A DNA stretch of 64,000 nucleotides from Panorpa germanica (GCA_963678705.1 OY783219.1:12338001-12402000); one strand, 5' to 3'. Positions 22,010-33,536 are shown, counted from the stretch's first letter. Numbers and translations: made by a program. Notes: generated from the letters alone by a model not told the origin.

Positions 22010-22220
22010 TTTCCTTTCTATAAATTTCACATTCAATTTTGTCCAACTGTCGAACTGTCAAAATTTATATTACTAACGACGCATACGCACCAACTACATT
22101 AACTAATCTCAAATTAAAACACGAATGTGCCAAGGAATACATATTCTGAAAACTTGAAATCTAGATTAAAATATTAAATAAAAACGTAAATCAAATATTA
22201 AAACAGTGAGTGGGAATGAT
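22010..22220 (+). repeat. Repeat C, right-end copy
   Basis: The block CACATTCAATTTTGTCCAAC recurs at 59660-59679 together with ACTCAAATTAAAATACGA-like sequence. The copy ends with AAAACAGTGAGTGGGAATGA at 22201-22220. That motif is found inverted at the opposite end of the 59385 copy, which suggests terminal inverted repeats of this family. Confidence 0.6.
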
Positions 22221-22261
22221 GATTTATATTCCATTTAATCTTGTTTTAACTAAACTTAACC

Positions 22262-22540
22262 TAATTTACATTAAAAATCCATATTTCGTTTGTCCTTCTT
22301 CGCTTTTCCTTTTCTTTTTACTTTCTATACCAACGTCTTCCTTTACTATACCCTAGGTTTAATCCACTTTCCACTTTCTACCGACACTAACTCTTAATTT
22401 ACTCCAATTTCTCCTCTTCTTTCCCACACATCCTCTATGGTTCTCGTCCGCTTTTTCCCAATATCTTCCTTGTGTTTCATGGTACTTCGATTCTCCATCT
22501 TACTCATCCTTTTCTGTTGTTGCACTTCATTGCTGTGCAA
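22262..22540 (-). pseudogene. LINE family R remnant, minus strand
   Basis: Minus-strand reading gives RMCGKEEEKLE followed by a stop and IKS, aligning with CRVCVTEDETLKHIKF of the copy at 30700-31236. Upstream of it is a remnant of the basic/acidic segment. Several stops interrupt the frame. This is a short dead fragment. Confidence 0.5.
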
Positions 22541-23024
22541 CATATAGATATTTTAGAAACCTTTAATCCTTGAAAAGGTGTTTTTAAGGTTTTATAATCC
22601 TCAAAAAGGATCTTCTTAAAAGTATTATGATTGTGTAAATGGTGTTTTCAAAAAAATGAAAAATAAGTTACAGATCGTTGTATAGTAGGTAAATTATATA
22701 CGTAACATATAACTTTTGTTATGTTATAGAAACCTTAAATTAACAATTAAATGGACTAGCTTCAGGTTAATGAATTCCTAATTAGCCTAATCTAATTATT
22801 CCATATTTTGAATATCGAAGCTATTTATGTCATTGGACAATATATCGTACAAGACTATGACTACTTATAAAAAGAGCGGCTGTTTTAAGTTTTTGCATCG
22901 CCTAGAATAAATTAAAGATACAGGACTGCCAATATCATACCCATAACACCACTGCCTCTAACGTTACTTTAGCTAGAATCACTGCAAAAAATAGATATTA
23001 TATCTATCAAGTAAAGTACGTTTA

Positions 23025-23385
23025 AAAAGTATCGCAATCAATAAGCAATAAAACTGTGATGAAAATGAAATTTGAGTAAATAATAAAAAATGGGGTAAAC
23101 GTCATAAAAAGTGAACATAAATTAAAATGTGAAAGTCTTATTAAACTCGATATCAGAGGGGTCTTATTAAACTCGATATCAATAATTACATTAAAAACAA
23201 CCCTTGTGACCTGAACTGTCACATTTGTTATTTTTTGGGGTAAAACATGTTTTTTGTGTATCAATGAATAAAATTTTAAAATATATGTATTTTTAAGGAA
23301 AATATAAAAAGGGTTAAGGTAAGAAAAGAACCAATAAATAATGCTTGAGGATATTGGAAGATTCTTGTTGTATTCGATGAGAATC
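23025..23385 (-). repeat. Right arm of the inverted repeat pair
   Basis: Inverse counterpart of 21003-21360. Within this arm a 21-bp word beginning GTCTTATTAAACTCGATATC is tandemly duplicated (23135-23155 and 23161-23181). The duplication is absent from the left arm. Confidence 0.75.
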
Positions 23386-23551
23386 CAGCTTGGAATTTTA
23401 TGAAAAACTGGAAATTTAACAATGCAATTACTTTACCCCTTTCGTTCTAAAATTAAGAAACGATTGAATTGATTTTTTAATTTTTATTAATTTTATCAAG
23501 TACAATTTTATTCACTTAAACGTTTTTTGGTGAGAAAATATTAGTTTAGTA

Positions 23552-23786
23552 TGGGACCTAACTAAATTACGTCATACGCGATGGGACGGGGTAGGAAATT
23601 GAAGCGGTATAACGTCACATGCAGCATAAAATATATAATTTTTTATGTAAAAAAATATAGCAAGAAAAAAAGGTAATTTCCTAAAAATTATAAATTTCCC
23701 TGAGATCGTAAAAAGACAAACCCGGGGGAGGGGAGGTTTTTTCTAAATTGCAGGAAATTTGTGTGACGTAGTTTAAGGATGGCCCC
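23552..23786. mobile_element. 235-bp MITE with GGGACC..ACGTCA ends
   Basis: The left end TGGGACCTAACTAAATTACG and the inverse of the right end, GGGGCCATCCTTAAACTACG, are similar, and both continue into TCA. TA occurs on both sides (23550-23551 and 23787-23788). Non-coding. The ATTACGTCA terminal signature also appears in the element at 50934-51146. Confidence 0.65.
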
Positions 23787-24063
23787 TAATGATCTGAATT
23801 CTATATTTGTATATTTCTTTCAAGTTCACAAATTTTGTTGATTTTATTTTTAAAATTAATTTTAAAAGTTTTAGTCATAGAAAAAGACTTTCTCTTCAAA
23901 ATGCGGCGATTGGAAAATGGCCAGGATTAGATTTTCTATTTTGCTGTCGACTTGTGCTCGCTTAGATAGTGTTAACGCTGAGACGCATAATTGTGAACTT
24001 TGCATTACGTAAAATTATTATTTAATAACCCACCCTGCTTCACTTCCCCTAATAATAATTACA

Positions 24064-24612
24064 ATAGGCTTGTGAACTCATTTCTTAGGGGTGCTTTTTT
24101 TATATTTTAGATTAAAATATAAGGCAATATACATGTATGTATATTGGCGTTTTTATTTTTGTAAATATCTAAAAGTTAACGAAGGACTAGCTATTTAAAA
24201 TTTGAAACTCTGTTTTGCAGCTTCATGTTTAATCATCTTTTAACTTTTCGAGACAAGTTTATTAAAATCTGTAGGATAATAAATGTGAGTTACCCTTTCT
24301 ATAAATTAGTAAAGAAATTGTTTTTATTTCTTTATTTTTGACAAACTGAATTTGAACTTCTTTTAAAAATAAAACCTAACCTATTGCATTGTGACAGATT
24401 GTCACATTTTGGAGGTTAGAATATAATATAGTGTTTTTTATAATTTAATATTTTTAATTAAGAAATATTGTACCTTGTAAGGTTCTAAAAAAACTTAAAT
24501 TAATTTATAAATTAAAAATTTTGCAAGGAATGACTACGTATATTCCCATATGCTTTACAATTTAAATTAAATATAAATTTAAAAATAAAATTAAGACAGT
24601 GAGTGGGAATGA
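24064..24612 (+). repeat. Composite repeat: MITE-A-like left part, repeat C right part
   Basis: The left part begins AGGCTTGTGAACTCATTTCT and contains TATATTGGCGTTTTTATTTT and AAATATCTAAAAGTTAACGA. It resembles the left third of MITE-A (GGCTTGTGTCC, TATTGACGTGTCTATTTTAT, AAATATCTAAATATTGACGG) but is clearly divergent. The right part (about 24330-24612) aligns with the inverse of 59385-59600 and ends in ACAGTGAGTGGGAATGA. Whether this is one element or two is not clear. Confidence 0.55.
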
Positions 24613-26370
24613 TACTTAAAAGGAGATTGTAAAACTGGAACGATTAAAAGGAAATACAATAAACGTATTTAAAAGATAAAAGTTAATTATTAATTTTAAC
24701 ATTCTTACAGCATTTCAAAAATGTTTTTATTTCTCTTTTTATGTGCACTTTTTTTTGGCCACCTAAATATATTTTCACTTACAATAACACGTTTTGCAGT
24801 AAGGGAGATCATCCTTTGCTTCTTTTCTCTTCTCTTCTGACCATATTACTCCCCCGCCCTAAAACATCGAATTGATACGATAATTACACTGTGTGAGCAC
24901 AAACTCCCGGAGCCGCGTTGAACAATGCACCGGTGTCAGTATATAATAAACTGTATAATGGAAATAGGGGAAATAGGAAAATCATCCACGTCCGTAGTCA
25001 GTAGTCAGCAGTCAGCAAAGCAGTCCTCCGCAAAAAGGCAAGTCGGAAAGTGAATTAAATCATAAGGGTGGTTACATGTCGGTTGTTATCTAAATTCACC
25101 CCCTAGTTGTTGTTACTGTTTGTGATGCTGTTATGCTGTTATATTGGGGTGCTGTACTAAACCTCCCTGGATACCAAATTATATACCCTCACACTCAACC
25201 CTTACAGTAATGTACACTGGAAGAAACTTATATTACTATTTTAGATTTTATTCATTGTTATTCATGATAATAATAATTTAATTCATTCGTAGTAAGAAAT
25301 TAGCCCATGCTGGTAAAACTAGTAAAAAAGATTATATTTTTTTGACTTAATATATATATTTGTGAATATATTTACATAAGAAATTATTAAGAATTAAATG
25401 GTGAAGATAAAAGCTGTTCAACGAAACACGTTTGTCGGGACCTTTGCTGATGAAGCATCTTTAAAAATCGTCAAAAATAAATTAATTAATATTTTCTTGT
25501 AGAGTAGAAAAGAGTAGTTTCAGGGTAAACGCAACGAAGAAAGAGCCGCGTTTCAATTTGATACAACTTAAGTAATATTCGATATATTGATATTAATAAA
25601 CTCTAAAATATTCCTAAAAGCACAGTCAATAAATCAATTAAAAAAAAAACCAACAAAGAACCAAGAAAATTTTAAAAGTATGAAGAACAGTTCATTTATC
25701 ATATAATAAATTCATGAACACTAATTTATACTCGTAGCAATATCGTAAAACACATTTCCGTCAGTGTGCTCTTCTAGTGAGCCACTAGTAGTCCTCTCTC
25801 ATCACAACAATCATGTCAGAAATAATGAAATCACGCTGAGTAATTGTTGTTGCCAGCCTGTGTGAATCCAGCCCCAGGAGGCTGTGCTTGGTCTCGGTAT
25901 CGCTGTAGAAGTGGTATGAGTATTACATAATAACAGCATTATGGAGTGCCGAGTGTAGAATGCCGAATGTGGAGATAATTCCATGTTACCCGTAGTTGGG
26001 AAAATATAGAACACAGAAAACAAAACGATTCCATTATGAAATGTATGTATGTATGTAACGAACAATGAATAGATGTTACAGGTACAATGGATTTTAATAA
26101 GAATAATTACGTGACTGTTGATTGTTGTTTTTAATTGGAAATTCGTACGTCAGTTCAGATTTTGAAGAAGATTCTTCATCTTTATAGTTTGAAACCTGAA
26201 ATAATTGAAATATAAATGGAATGTGTGATAAATTTATACTGGATGAAATGGAAACTATGACTGTTTTGAAGTAAGCGTCCTCTGGTCCGCACTCTTCATA
26301 TCAAACGTATTAGCTTCATTAAATAAAACAAGGAAGGAAAAAAAAGCGTCAAGAAAGACTAGATTATTTA
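24613..26370. other. No gene recognised; short tandem repeats
   Basis: A TATATAATA box-like word lies near 24939. A tandem of GTAGTCA/GCAGTCA heptamers lies at 24992-25017, and a TATG tetranucleotide run at 26042-26057. None is accompanied by a recognisable exon. A minus-strand frame of 84 codons at 25811-26065 is unrecognised. Confidence 0.45.
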
Positions 26371-26374
26371 TCTC

Positions 26375-26579
26375 TTTATAAGTACGTCGCTGAAGTTAGT
26401 GAAAAGTTCGAAAATGAGCAGTACTAGTGGTGTCCAACTGACATTCGCGCAAAAGACTATACACTTGTTGGATTTAATATTTGCAAGTGTATTATGTTTT
26501 CTATTTAAATAAATAGTTAACAATGCGTACGCAAAAAATAAAAAAAAAATTTCGCTAACTTCAGCGACGTTTTATAAGT
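26375..26579. mobile_element. Mutator-like MITE with perfect 9-bp target duplication
   Basis: The 187-bp element at 26384-26570 starts ACGTCGCTGAAGTTAG and ends with its exact inverse. It is flanked by TTTATAAGT at 26375-26383 and 26571-26579. A 9-bp duplication is the signature of Mutator-like transposases. The interior is non-coding and includes an A-run at 26538-26549. A partial relative is at 14585-14690. The termini are intact and the duplication perfect, so the insertion is among the younger ones here. Confidence 0.88.
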
Positions 26580-28459
26580 TTAAGTATAATCCTAAATTTG
26601 TGGAAGTTTATGATCAAATTAAATTTACCCCTACATCCCTAATGCACCGTGGTGTAGGTTTCAGCGTTTACCGTCCCTTGTGGCCTTATTATCAAGAACG
26701 CGACCGCCAACGCCTGATCTATAGACTGCACTCCCTTCTCTATATCGCGAACCCTCCATTCTCCATTCAACACATTCGCTGACATCGTGGCTCGGCTTGT
26801 TAAAGTGATAAAAACAGATGTTCGTAATATTAATGAACGATGCTGTATGTTGAATCATACGCAGATAGGAACACGAAATTATTATAGTTTCTTTGATGGT
26901 TTTTCGACAAATTTCTGATATCTCAAACAATTTGTGACTATGGTAATATAAAACTAATAGGCTCACTAAAACACATAGCTTTCAATTTTAATTCTGTTTA
27001 TAACATTCTAAGAAATTTCAAAATTATTTGATCGTAAGGAAGGTTTGAAAATTTAATTAAAAATTATTTTTGATTAACCTTAAATACAGACAAACAAAGG
27101 ACGGATGTTGATAAGAGGAACTACTGCCCCAAGTCTGAGAAGTTTATGGCGCTACAAACTTTTCCGAGGGTCCCTCCAAATTTGCTTGTGTATGGGTCGC
27201 TTGCAGTTACAATTACATGTTATCATCGAACTTGCAATCACAACTACATCTCTTTATTAAACCGCTGCCTAACGTGTTTGGTAGCGTGGTAGATAATGAG
27301 ATTACACTCAGCGCTAGAGATTGCTTGTTTGTTCTAGTCTAAGACGTCAACTAGTGTTGTATAGTAGCCATATTGTTAAAACTACGTCAGAAATTTCTGT
27401 TCTTTTCAATTAGAGATTTGCACAACCTATAATCCGATCTAATCTGACTCGAAATAATATTCCCAGGACGTGACGCATTGTAATCACAAAAAACTAATCC
27501 TGTATATACTGCATTATCATCTAAATTTACCACAGGTATTATAATTGATTTCTATAGTAATGAATAAGTCCACGTGTCGGCGGCACTCCTATACACGTGG
27601 CGACCACGTGTCAAGTATCCCATTGTTATGATAATATACGTGTAATCATATTATCAAAAAAAATATAATATTTAAACAGTGGGATAGAGTCTATAATAGT
27701 TAGCAATGAAAAATATAGCTGGTTGAAGTTTAGCAATAGACCTGTTGGCGTACGCTTTTTTCTAATTAATTTTTTAATTCTCTTAACGAAATTTTTGACA
27801 GTATTCTTCAAATAATAATGCACTTTTAAATAGATAGATTCATATTTGAAAAATTTAGATTTTCTCGAATTGAATGAAAGAAAAAAAGGGTCTGTAGTTG
27901 GAATTATGTATAACCTCCAATATTTCGGTAATGGAAGTTACACTGGTGCATTTGGTGCAAAGCTGTCTACTGGCGACGACAGTTAAGTTGTTTCACATTA
28001 GCACACTTTATCATGAGATGAAGGTCCTAGTTTAATATTTATCAATACACCAGGAGGGTAATAATCTCTTCATCTTGATCTGCTCTCAATGAAATAATAA
28101 ATACAAAGACAATAGCTCATGTTATGTACGAATAGGCATAATCCCAGTATGTTCCGGATCATACGACTACAAGTAGATCGTAATGCAGCACTTTGTATAC
28201 ATGCGTATGAACTAGGGTTTGTCAGAATCGAATACGGAATCGGAACCAGAATCCGAGGAAGAGGCGGTGTTATTGTTTAGACTGTTAAGGGCAGGTCTAA
28301 TAAAATAAATTAATACTAACATCATTCAGCTTCTTTAAGAATTGAAAAAGTCAGAGATCATAAGTAAACGGGTGCAGTGTGAAAGAGCCCTAAAGAAAGT
28401 TAGCCTATTTTCTTATCACAAAATTTATATTTTCCACATGTGTTCTTTAGTTGGCACAA
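26580..28459. other. No gene recognised; CACGTG cluster
   Basis: Frames at 26600-26782 and 26661-26966 lie on opposite strands and are not recognisable. Apart from the CACGTG cluster at 27571-27610, listed separately, I see no structured content in this stretch. Confidence 0.45.
27571..27610. promoter_or_regulatory. Cluster of three palindromic E-boxes (CACGTG)
   Basis: CACGTG occurs at 27571-27576, 27594-27599 and 27605-27610, within 40 bp. In animals this palindrome is bound by bHLH factors such as CLOCK/CYCLE, Max and Mitf families. The tight clustering in AT-rich DNA is what stands out. No promoter or exon is recognised beside it, so a regulatory role is only a possibility. Confidence 0.3.
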
Positions 28460-28469
28460 AGCTCGTCTG

Positions 28470-28700
28470 TCGGTAAAACTTTCACTGAAAACATATACTC
28501 ATGAACAATTTTAATAATAAACTTTAAATGGCGTTTCTTTGATTTCAGGTAAGATAGTATGATTTTAGTTAAACAATGTATTTATTATAATGTGTATGTA
28601 AATTACTAAAATAAACTTTGATTTCAGAAGCAACACATGAGTGTGATTAAAAATTTACAATTCCTAATAAAATTGGAGATATTGTCTTATATACATAATA
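28470..28700 (+). repeat. Repeat D, copy 1
   Basis: It shares AATAATAAACTTTAAATG, TTTCTTTGATTTCAGGTAAG and TATAATGTGTATGTAAATTA with 39270-39440. It also shares TTTCAGAAGCAACACATGAG and a TTACAATTCTTAATAA-like block with 50310-50405. Non-coding. Its ends are not defined. Confidence 0.7.
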
Positions 28701-29442
28701 ATTGTTTAATTATATAAATTCCAACTGATTTAAACTTAGTTCAGTGTTATATTTATGTATCTAGAATCCAGGTATAAGAAAACTAGAGGATATGAATTTT
28801 AAGAGAATAAAATCATTGAATATTATTGTTAGGAGGTCTTCTACATATTACTTTATAACTTCAATTTTGTTTCCTAGCTGAATAATTTAATAAATTTAAT
28901 ACGACAGTAAAACATGATAATAAATTTATGAAACACGTTCATCCCTTATTAGGGGGATGTAAAAAGATTAACTTGCACATGGGAATAACAATTATTCTCA
29001 TTGCTTTTTATATTCATACGAATAGACATGAACTTTGATAGAGTTGAAATTAAATTGTTTTATTGCTAAATTGAAGAGTGTATTAGAAGAAATGGCAAAG
29101 CAGAATCTTGTATTTGTTTTTATTTATCTGCATTTTGTTTTGGCTGATTTTAATCCGGAGTTTTTAATATTTTAAAAACTACATATTTTTTAAATTAGCG
29201 GTGTTTCTACAAACAAGGGTAATTACTACTTGCAAAATACAGAATCTGTCAACCCTGGCTACCGTTCAATGATAGCAATCAGTAACAATGGTACCGGCAC
29301 CCCAATAGGGATGGTTCTTGTCTGCTCGATGCTTCAGATTCTTTAGACCAAGATCTTCAGAAACAGATCAAGCCGGCTTCAGACGATGCGGTGAACGTTT
29401 AATTGAAATGTTTGCCTCCAACGCATATGTCAAATACTAGGC
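28701..29442. other. No gene recognised
   Basis: AT-rich up to about 29240, then of more balanced composition. No coding content recognised. Confidence 0.5.
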
Positions 29443-30117
29443 CTGTCTCAGTATGGCACCGTATTTAAGCGAATTTCTGCAGGACGTATTCGGGCTACTA
29501 CGCTTTACCTATCCGAACCATGTAAATGTAATGAGATCGCTCTGGAGCTCTCAGACTGCACGCTACAAAGCAGTCCGAATACGGGCGGCACTATCTCGCA
29601 CATTAGAACCGTATAAAGGCGAATTTTATCCAAGCGTTACCACTACTACAACGATATCCTATCCGAACCTTTGTAAATGCAAACAGCCGCCTCAGACTGG
29701 AGGGGATACCTAAGAACGCTTGTTCTTTCGTTGCAATACGGTTCTTTTCGGGTCTATCGCGACATCGCGTATGACGAGTATGTTCAGCATGCTTCAGTTT
29801 ATGTTTGTATTTCAGTGAATGATGGACACCGATACCGATACCAATACGATAGAACTAAATTTAAATTCACGGCCACCAGAACTCAGATATATAATAAATG
29901 CTAAAGTCCCTTTAATACCAGTAGTGTATCGATAAAAATTAAAGTTAAAGTGTGCTCTCATGATAAATTATATAAGTGCTAAAGAACTCCAATACACCCC
30001 CTAATACACAACTACAGACATCTGTGACACACATAGGCGGTTTGCTTTGTAGCTCATCCAATTGCCGATTTACGTCCGAATACGCCGTCGCTTAAATACG
30101 GTCCCATACTGAGACAG
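29443..30117. mobile_element. TIR element H (CTGTCTCAGTATGG ends), uninterrupted copy
   Basis: The left end CTGTCTCAGTATGGCACCGT continues ATTTAAGCGA, and the inverse of the right end reads CTGTCTCAGTATGGGACCGT and continues identically, giving a TIR of about 30 bp with one mismatch. Similarity resumes further in at GACGTATTCGG / GGCGTATTCGG. A second, interrupted member is at 44163-45309, and an end fragment at 31250-31329. The two frames of 75-86 codons inside have no recognisable domain. No target duplication was clear. Confidence 0.82.
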
Positions 30118-30605
30118 AAGATTGACATGGCAAAGTTTTCTGCTACACGGTGGAACGAATGTTTGATCAGAATGATTTATTTATTTTATTAATTTGTTGA
30201 TATTATTGATATTTTAACAAAAACTTTCAAGTAAATAAATAAGTTTTCAAGTATAAAACCTTTCTTTGTTGGATGATTCGTGCAGCAGTGCTTGACATGT
30301 GGATCAAGCGTGTGGTGGGAGTAGAAAAATATCTTTTGACACGCGTTAGAACAACAGCCCGAAATTCTTCCAACGGGAACGTTGGACACACTTAGTTCCA
30401 GCATCGACCACAGGATTCGTCCAACGTTGGAAGGTGTGTTCGTAGCATCGCTTGGAACCGGCTTTAGACATGTAACTGAAGTAGCAAATGCTACAGACCA
30501 CGTGTTTGTGGGGGTTTTGCGCATAGAACAGAATATGTTCAGTTTGCAAATTTAGGTTTAAATATTTTTGTACTTAATTTTAAAACATATTATTACTCTT
30601 TGATA
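30118..30605. other. No gene recognised; overlapping chance frames
   Basis: A 111-codon minus-strand frame at 30189-30524 overlaps another frame of 67 codons. The segment 30290-30530 is richer in G+C than its surroundings. Neither translation resembles a family I know, and no splice or promoter context supports a gene. Confidence 0.4.
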
Positions 30606-31236
30606 TTTGTGTTATTATTATTATTTATTTATTTAATGTTTTACCTTTCGGCATTACATTCTTCAAGAAAGTAAATGGTTTTGCACATTTTAAAAAGATT
30701 TAAATAGCTTCAGCCTTCCTTCTTCTAGTTATTTCTGCCATCCATCTGTTCCCTTCCTTGTCTCCTTTTAAGAGCTGCCCAATAATCATCTCACTCCTTA
30801 CTTTTTCCTTACAATCAAACTTAATGTGCTTCAGTGTTTCGTCCTCCGTTACGCACACTCTACACATTCTTTCCTCTCTACTTACCCAGTATCTGTTTCC
30901 TTTTTTCTCATTTCCCAATCTAAACCTTGCTGTCCTTCTTATGTTTTTTATGTCTTATTCTATTAAGTACTGAGGTATATTACTTTCCCAAATCCTTTTA
31001 TATCTTGTATTGTAATTGCTCTTCTCGATTTTTTCCATTCTTTCCTGTTGCTGTATCTCCTTATCCCTTCTCCTTAGCTCCTCTTCCACACTTGCGCCTC
31101 CTTCTCTTCTTCTCTCTGCCTCCTCGATCGCCATTCCATTCCTTTCAAAACACTCCATTCTCTTTTTCGGGCAATATAGGCTGGCATCGCAAAACTCAAG
31201 GAGTAGAGGGAAATCAAATGATGATTTACTGCACAC
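30606..31236 (-). pseudogene. LINE family R ORF 3' end, best-preserved copy
   Basis: On the minus strand from about 31236 to 30700 the frame is continuous except for one TAA. It carries an N-side basic/acidic segment (FERNGMAIEEAERRREGG, EEELRRRDKEIQQQERMEKI), then NYNTRYKRIWESNIPQYL, a stop, RRTARFRLGNEKKGNRYW, and CRVCVTEDETLKHIKFDC, a CxxC-H-C zinc-like motif. It ends in KEGNRWMAEITRRRKAEAI. The 3' untranslated part contains GCCGAAAGGTAAAACATTAA and a simple tail of AAATAAATAAATAATAATAA type (30606-30640). This is the C-terminal region of a non-LTR reverse-transcriptase ORF. The catalytic domain is missing. Relatives lie at 3126, 22262, 37900 and 63090. Confidence 0.78.
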
Positions 31237-31249
31237 AGTGTAATGTGTA

Positions 31250-31329
31250 CTCCGTATTGGTACGTGGTATGTATGTATTGTGACACAACAACGCTTAAAA
31301 TTAAATTAACGCTTGCATAGTGCGACAGG
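31250..31329 (+). repeat. End fragment of TIR element H
   Basis: The fragment TACGTGGTATGTATGTATTG also occurs at 45197-45216, inside the larger member of the family. The fragment closes with GCTTGCATAGTGCGACAGG, an H-type terminus comparable to the left end at 44163 (inverse CCTGTCATACACTGCAAGC). Confidence 0.6.
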
Positions 31330-32009
31330 CCTAAGGGAGTGTTTTCTGTGAAAAATAATCACAAATTCTAACTTGCTAAAGCTTCTTCAACTATAAAGTT
31401 GAATTATCTATCTTTTAAGAAATGTTACAACCTAATTCAAAATAAAATCTATCATTAAAAAAAATATATTTTATTATAAACTAATACCTTAATACATTGT
31501 TGAAGAAACAGAACAACAGGGTGGGTCAAATTACAATGTCATCGTTGACCATTTATTTATCCCTGCGTAATAGCAGATATAGATTTAATCAGGACGATTA
31601 CCTATTGTGTTCTGTAGTCCTATGAGAAGGATCCCCAAATCATCTTACGGATTTTAAAGATTGGTGAAGACAGTAGACAATCAGTAGTGACACATTGACA
31701 AGCAGATGTTAACACAGTGAACCGAAAAAGAAGGTTTATTAAAAAGAATGCCTCGTACAGTTTATGTAAAGATCAGGGAAACTTAGAGGAACACGTTTAC
31801 AACAATACTGACTAAGGATCGCTTATCCAATTCTCAGTTAAGCTTTAGTTATAGTATAACTAAAGATCGTTCATAATTAACCAACAATAAATTTCCAAGA
31901 GATAGGATGCAGAGTGGGAGGCGCAATAAACATTTTATTTTGATTTCATACATATTTACTTATTATCACCTTCAATATTTACCGTCCTCTATCTCTGCAA
32001 CGCTCCATG
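31330..32009. other. No gene recognised
   Basis: AT-rich sequence. No coding or RNA content recognised. Confidence 0.5.
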
Positions 32010-32735
<726 letters not shown>

Positions 32736-32796
32736 ATAGGATAATACTAACCGAGATTTAGTAATAGAAGGGGGGACAGTGGGGGTTAATACGAGT

Positions 32797-33275
32797 ATAA
32801 CACTTTCTGATAGAAATCTGAAATTTGGAACAGTGAAACAGTTTAATGAGCAGATAACTTCTAGATGTGGAGCCACTTATACTTTTCCTCTTTTGTCAGT
32901 TTTGTGGAATTTTCCAAATGGTGGCCACCATGACCATATAAATGCGATATCTAAGGAATCGCCTAAGATATTTCAATTATTTTTATAGCAAATAAAACTG
33001 ATTAAATTACGCAAAATATTAAGAATAAGAAACTAATTGTTTATAAGTTAAAAGCGGTTTTATAAAACAAAAAGAAATTTATTCGTAATTATTTTTGTAA
33101 GTTGGCATTGTCTGCCATACTGTTTCGTATTAAAATAGTTCTTCTTTCAAATAGCCCACGGTTGATACTTTTGTTTCTCAGTTCTCATCTTTGTTCAAAC
33201 TGAACATAACTGTAGGTTACATTTTTCGTTAGTTAATTCTCTTCTCCGACAAATTTGGAAATGAAATTTGACATT
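32797..33275 (+). repeat. Interspersed repeat E, copy 2
   Basis: Partner of 473-960. Shared blocks include GAGCAGATAACTTCTAGATG, AAAGCGGTTTTATAAAACAA and CATTTTTCGTTAGTTAATTC. It begins about 60 bp after the mariner terminus. The 69-codon frame at 32779-32988 is not conserved as a frame in copy 1. Confidence 0.7.
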
Positions 33276-33404
33276 TTTTAGGTTAGATTTCAGTTTTGCC
33301 TCCATTAATTAACATAAGTAATAATTTGAATGGAAAAATTTCGAATATGTCAGTAATCTACCACAATTAACACCCATGGAAAAATCTGAATTTCTCTTAT
33401 TAAA

Positions 33405-33536
33405 GGGTTATGCTTTTTTTTTTAAATATACATTTTTGGGCTTCGTAGGCACGTAGCCTTTTATCGCCCCTAATACTATTCTGTCTTTTCTTATATATTA
33501 TACCCAGATAACAAGAATGATCGCGGGTTATGCTTT
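33405..33536 (-). mobile_element. 108-bp LINE 3' end (family L) with 12-bp target duplication
   Basis: GGGTTATGCTTT at 33405-33416 and 33525-33536 flanks a minus-strand copy of the family L 3' tail. The T-run begins at 33414, followed by GGGCTTCGTAGGCACGTAGC and CTTTTATCGCCCCTAATA, and it extends to ACAAGAATGAT, which matches the 19.1-kb copy. Strong 5' truncation left only untranslated and last coding bases. Confidence 0.93.

Noticed and set aside
30189-30524. A 111-codon minus-strand frame with an overlapping second frame
   Set aside because: No recognisable domain, no conserved partner and no flanking gene signals; a GC-richer patch lengthens chance frames. Kept only as an unexplained block.
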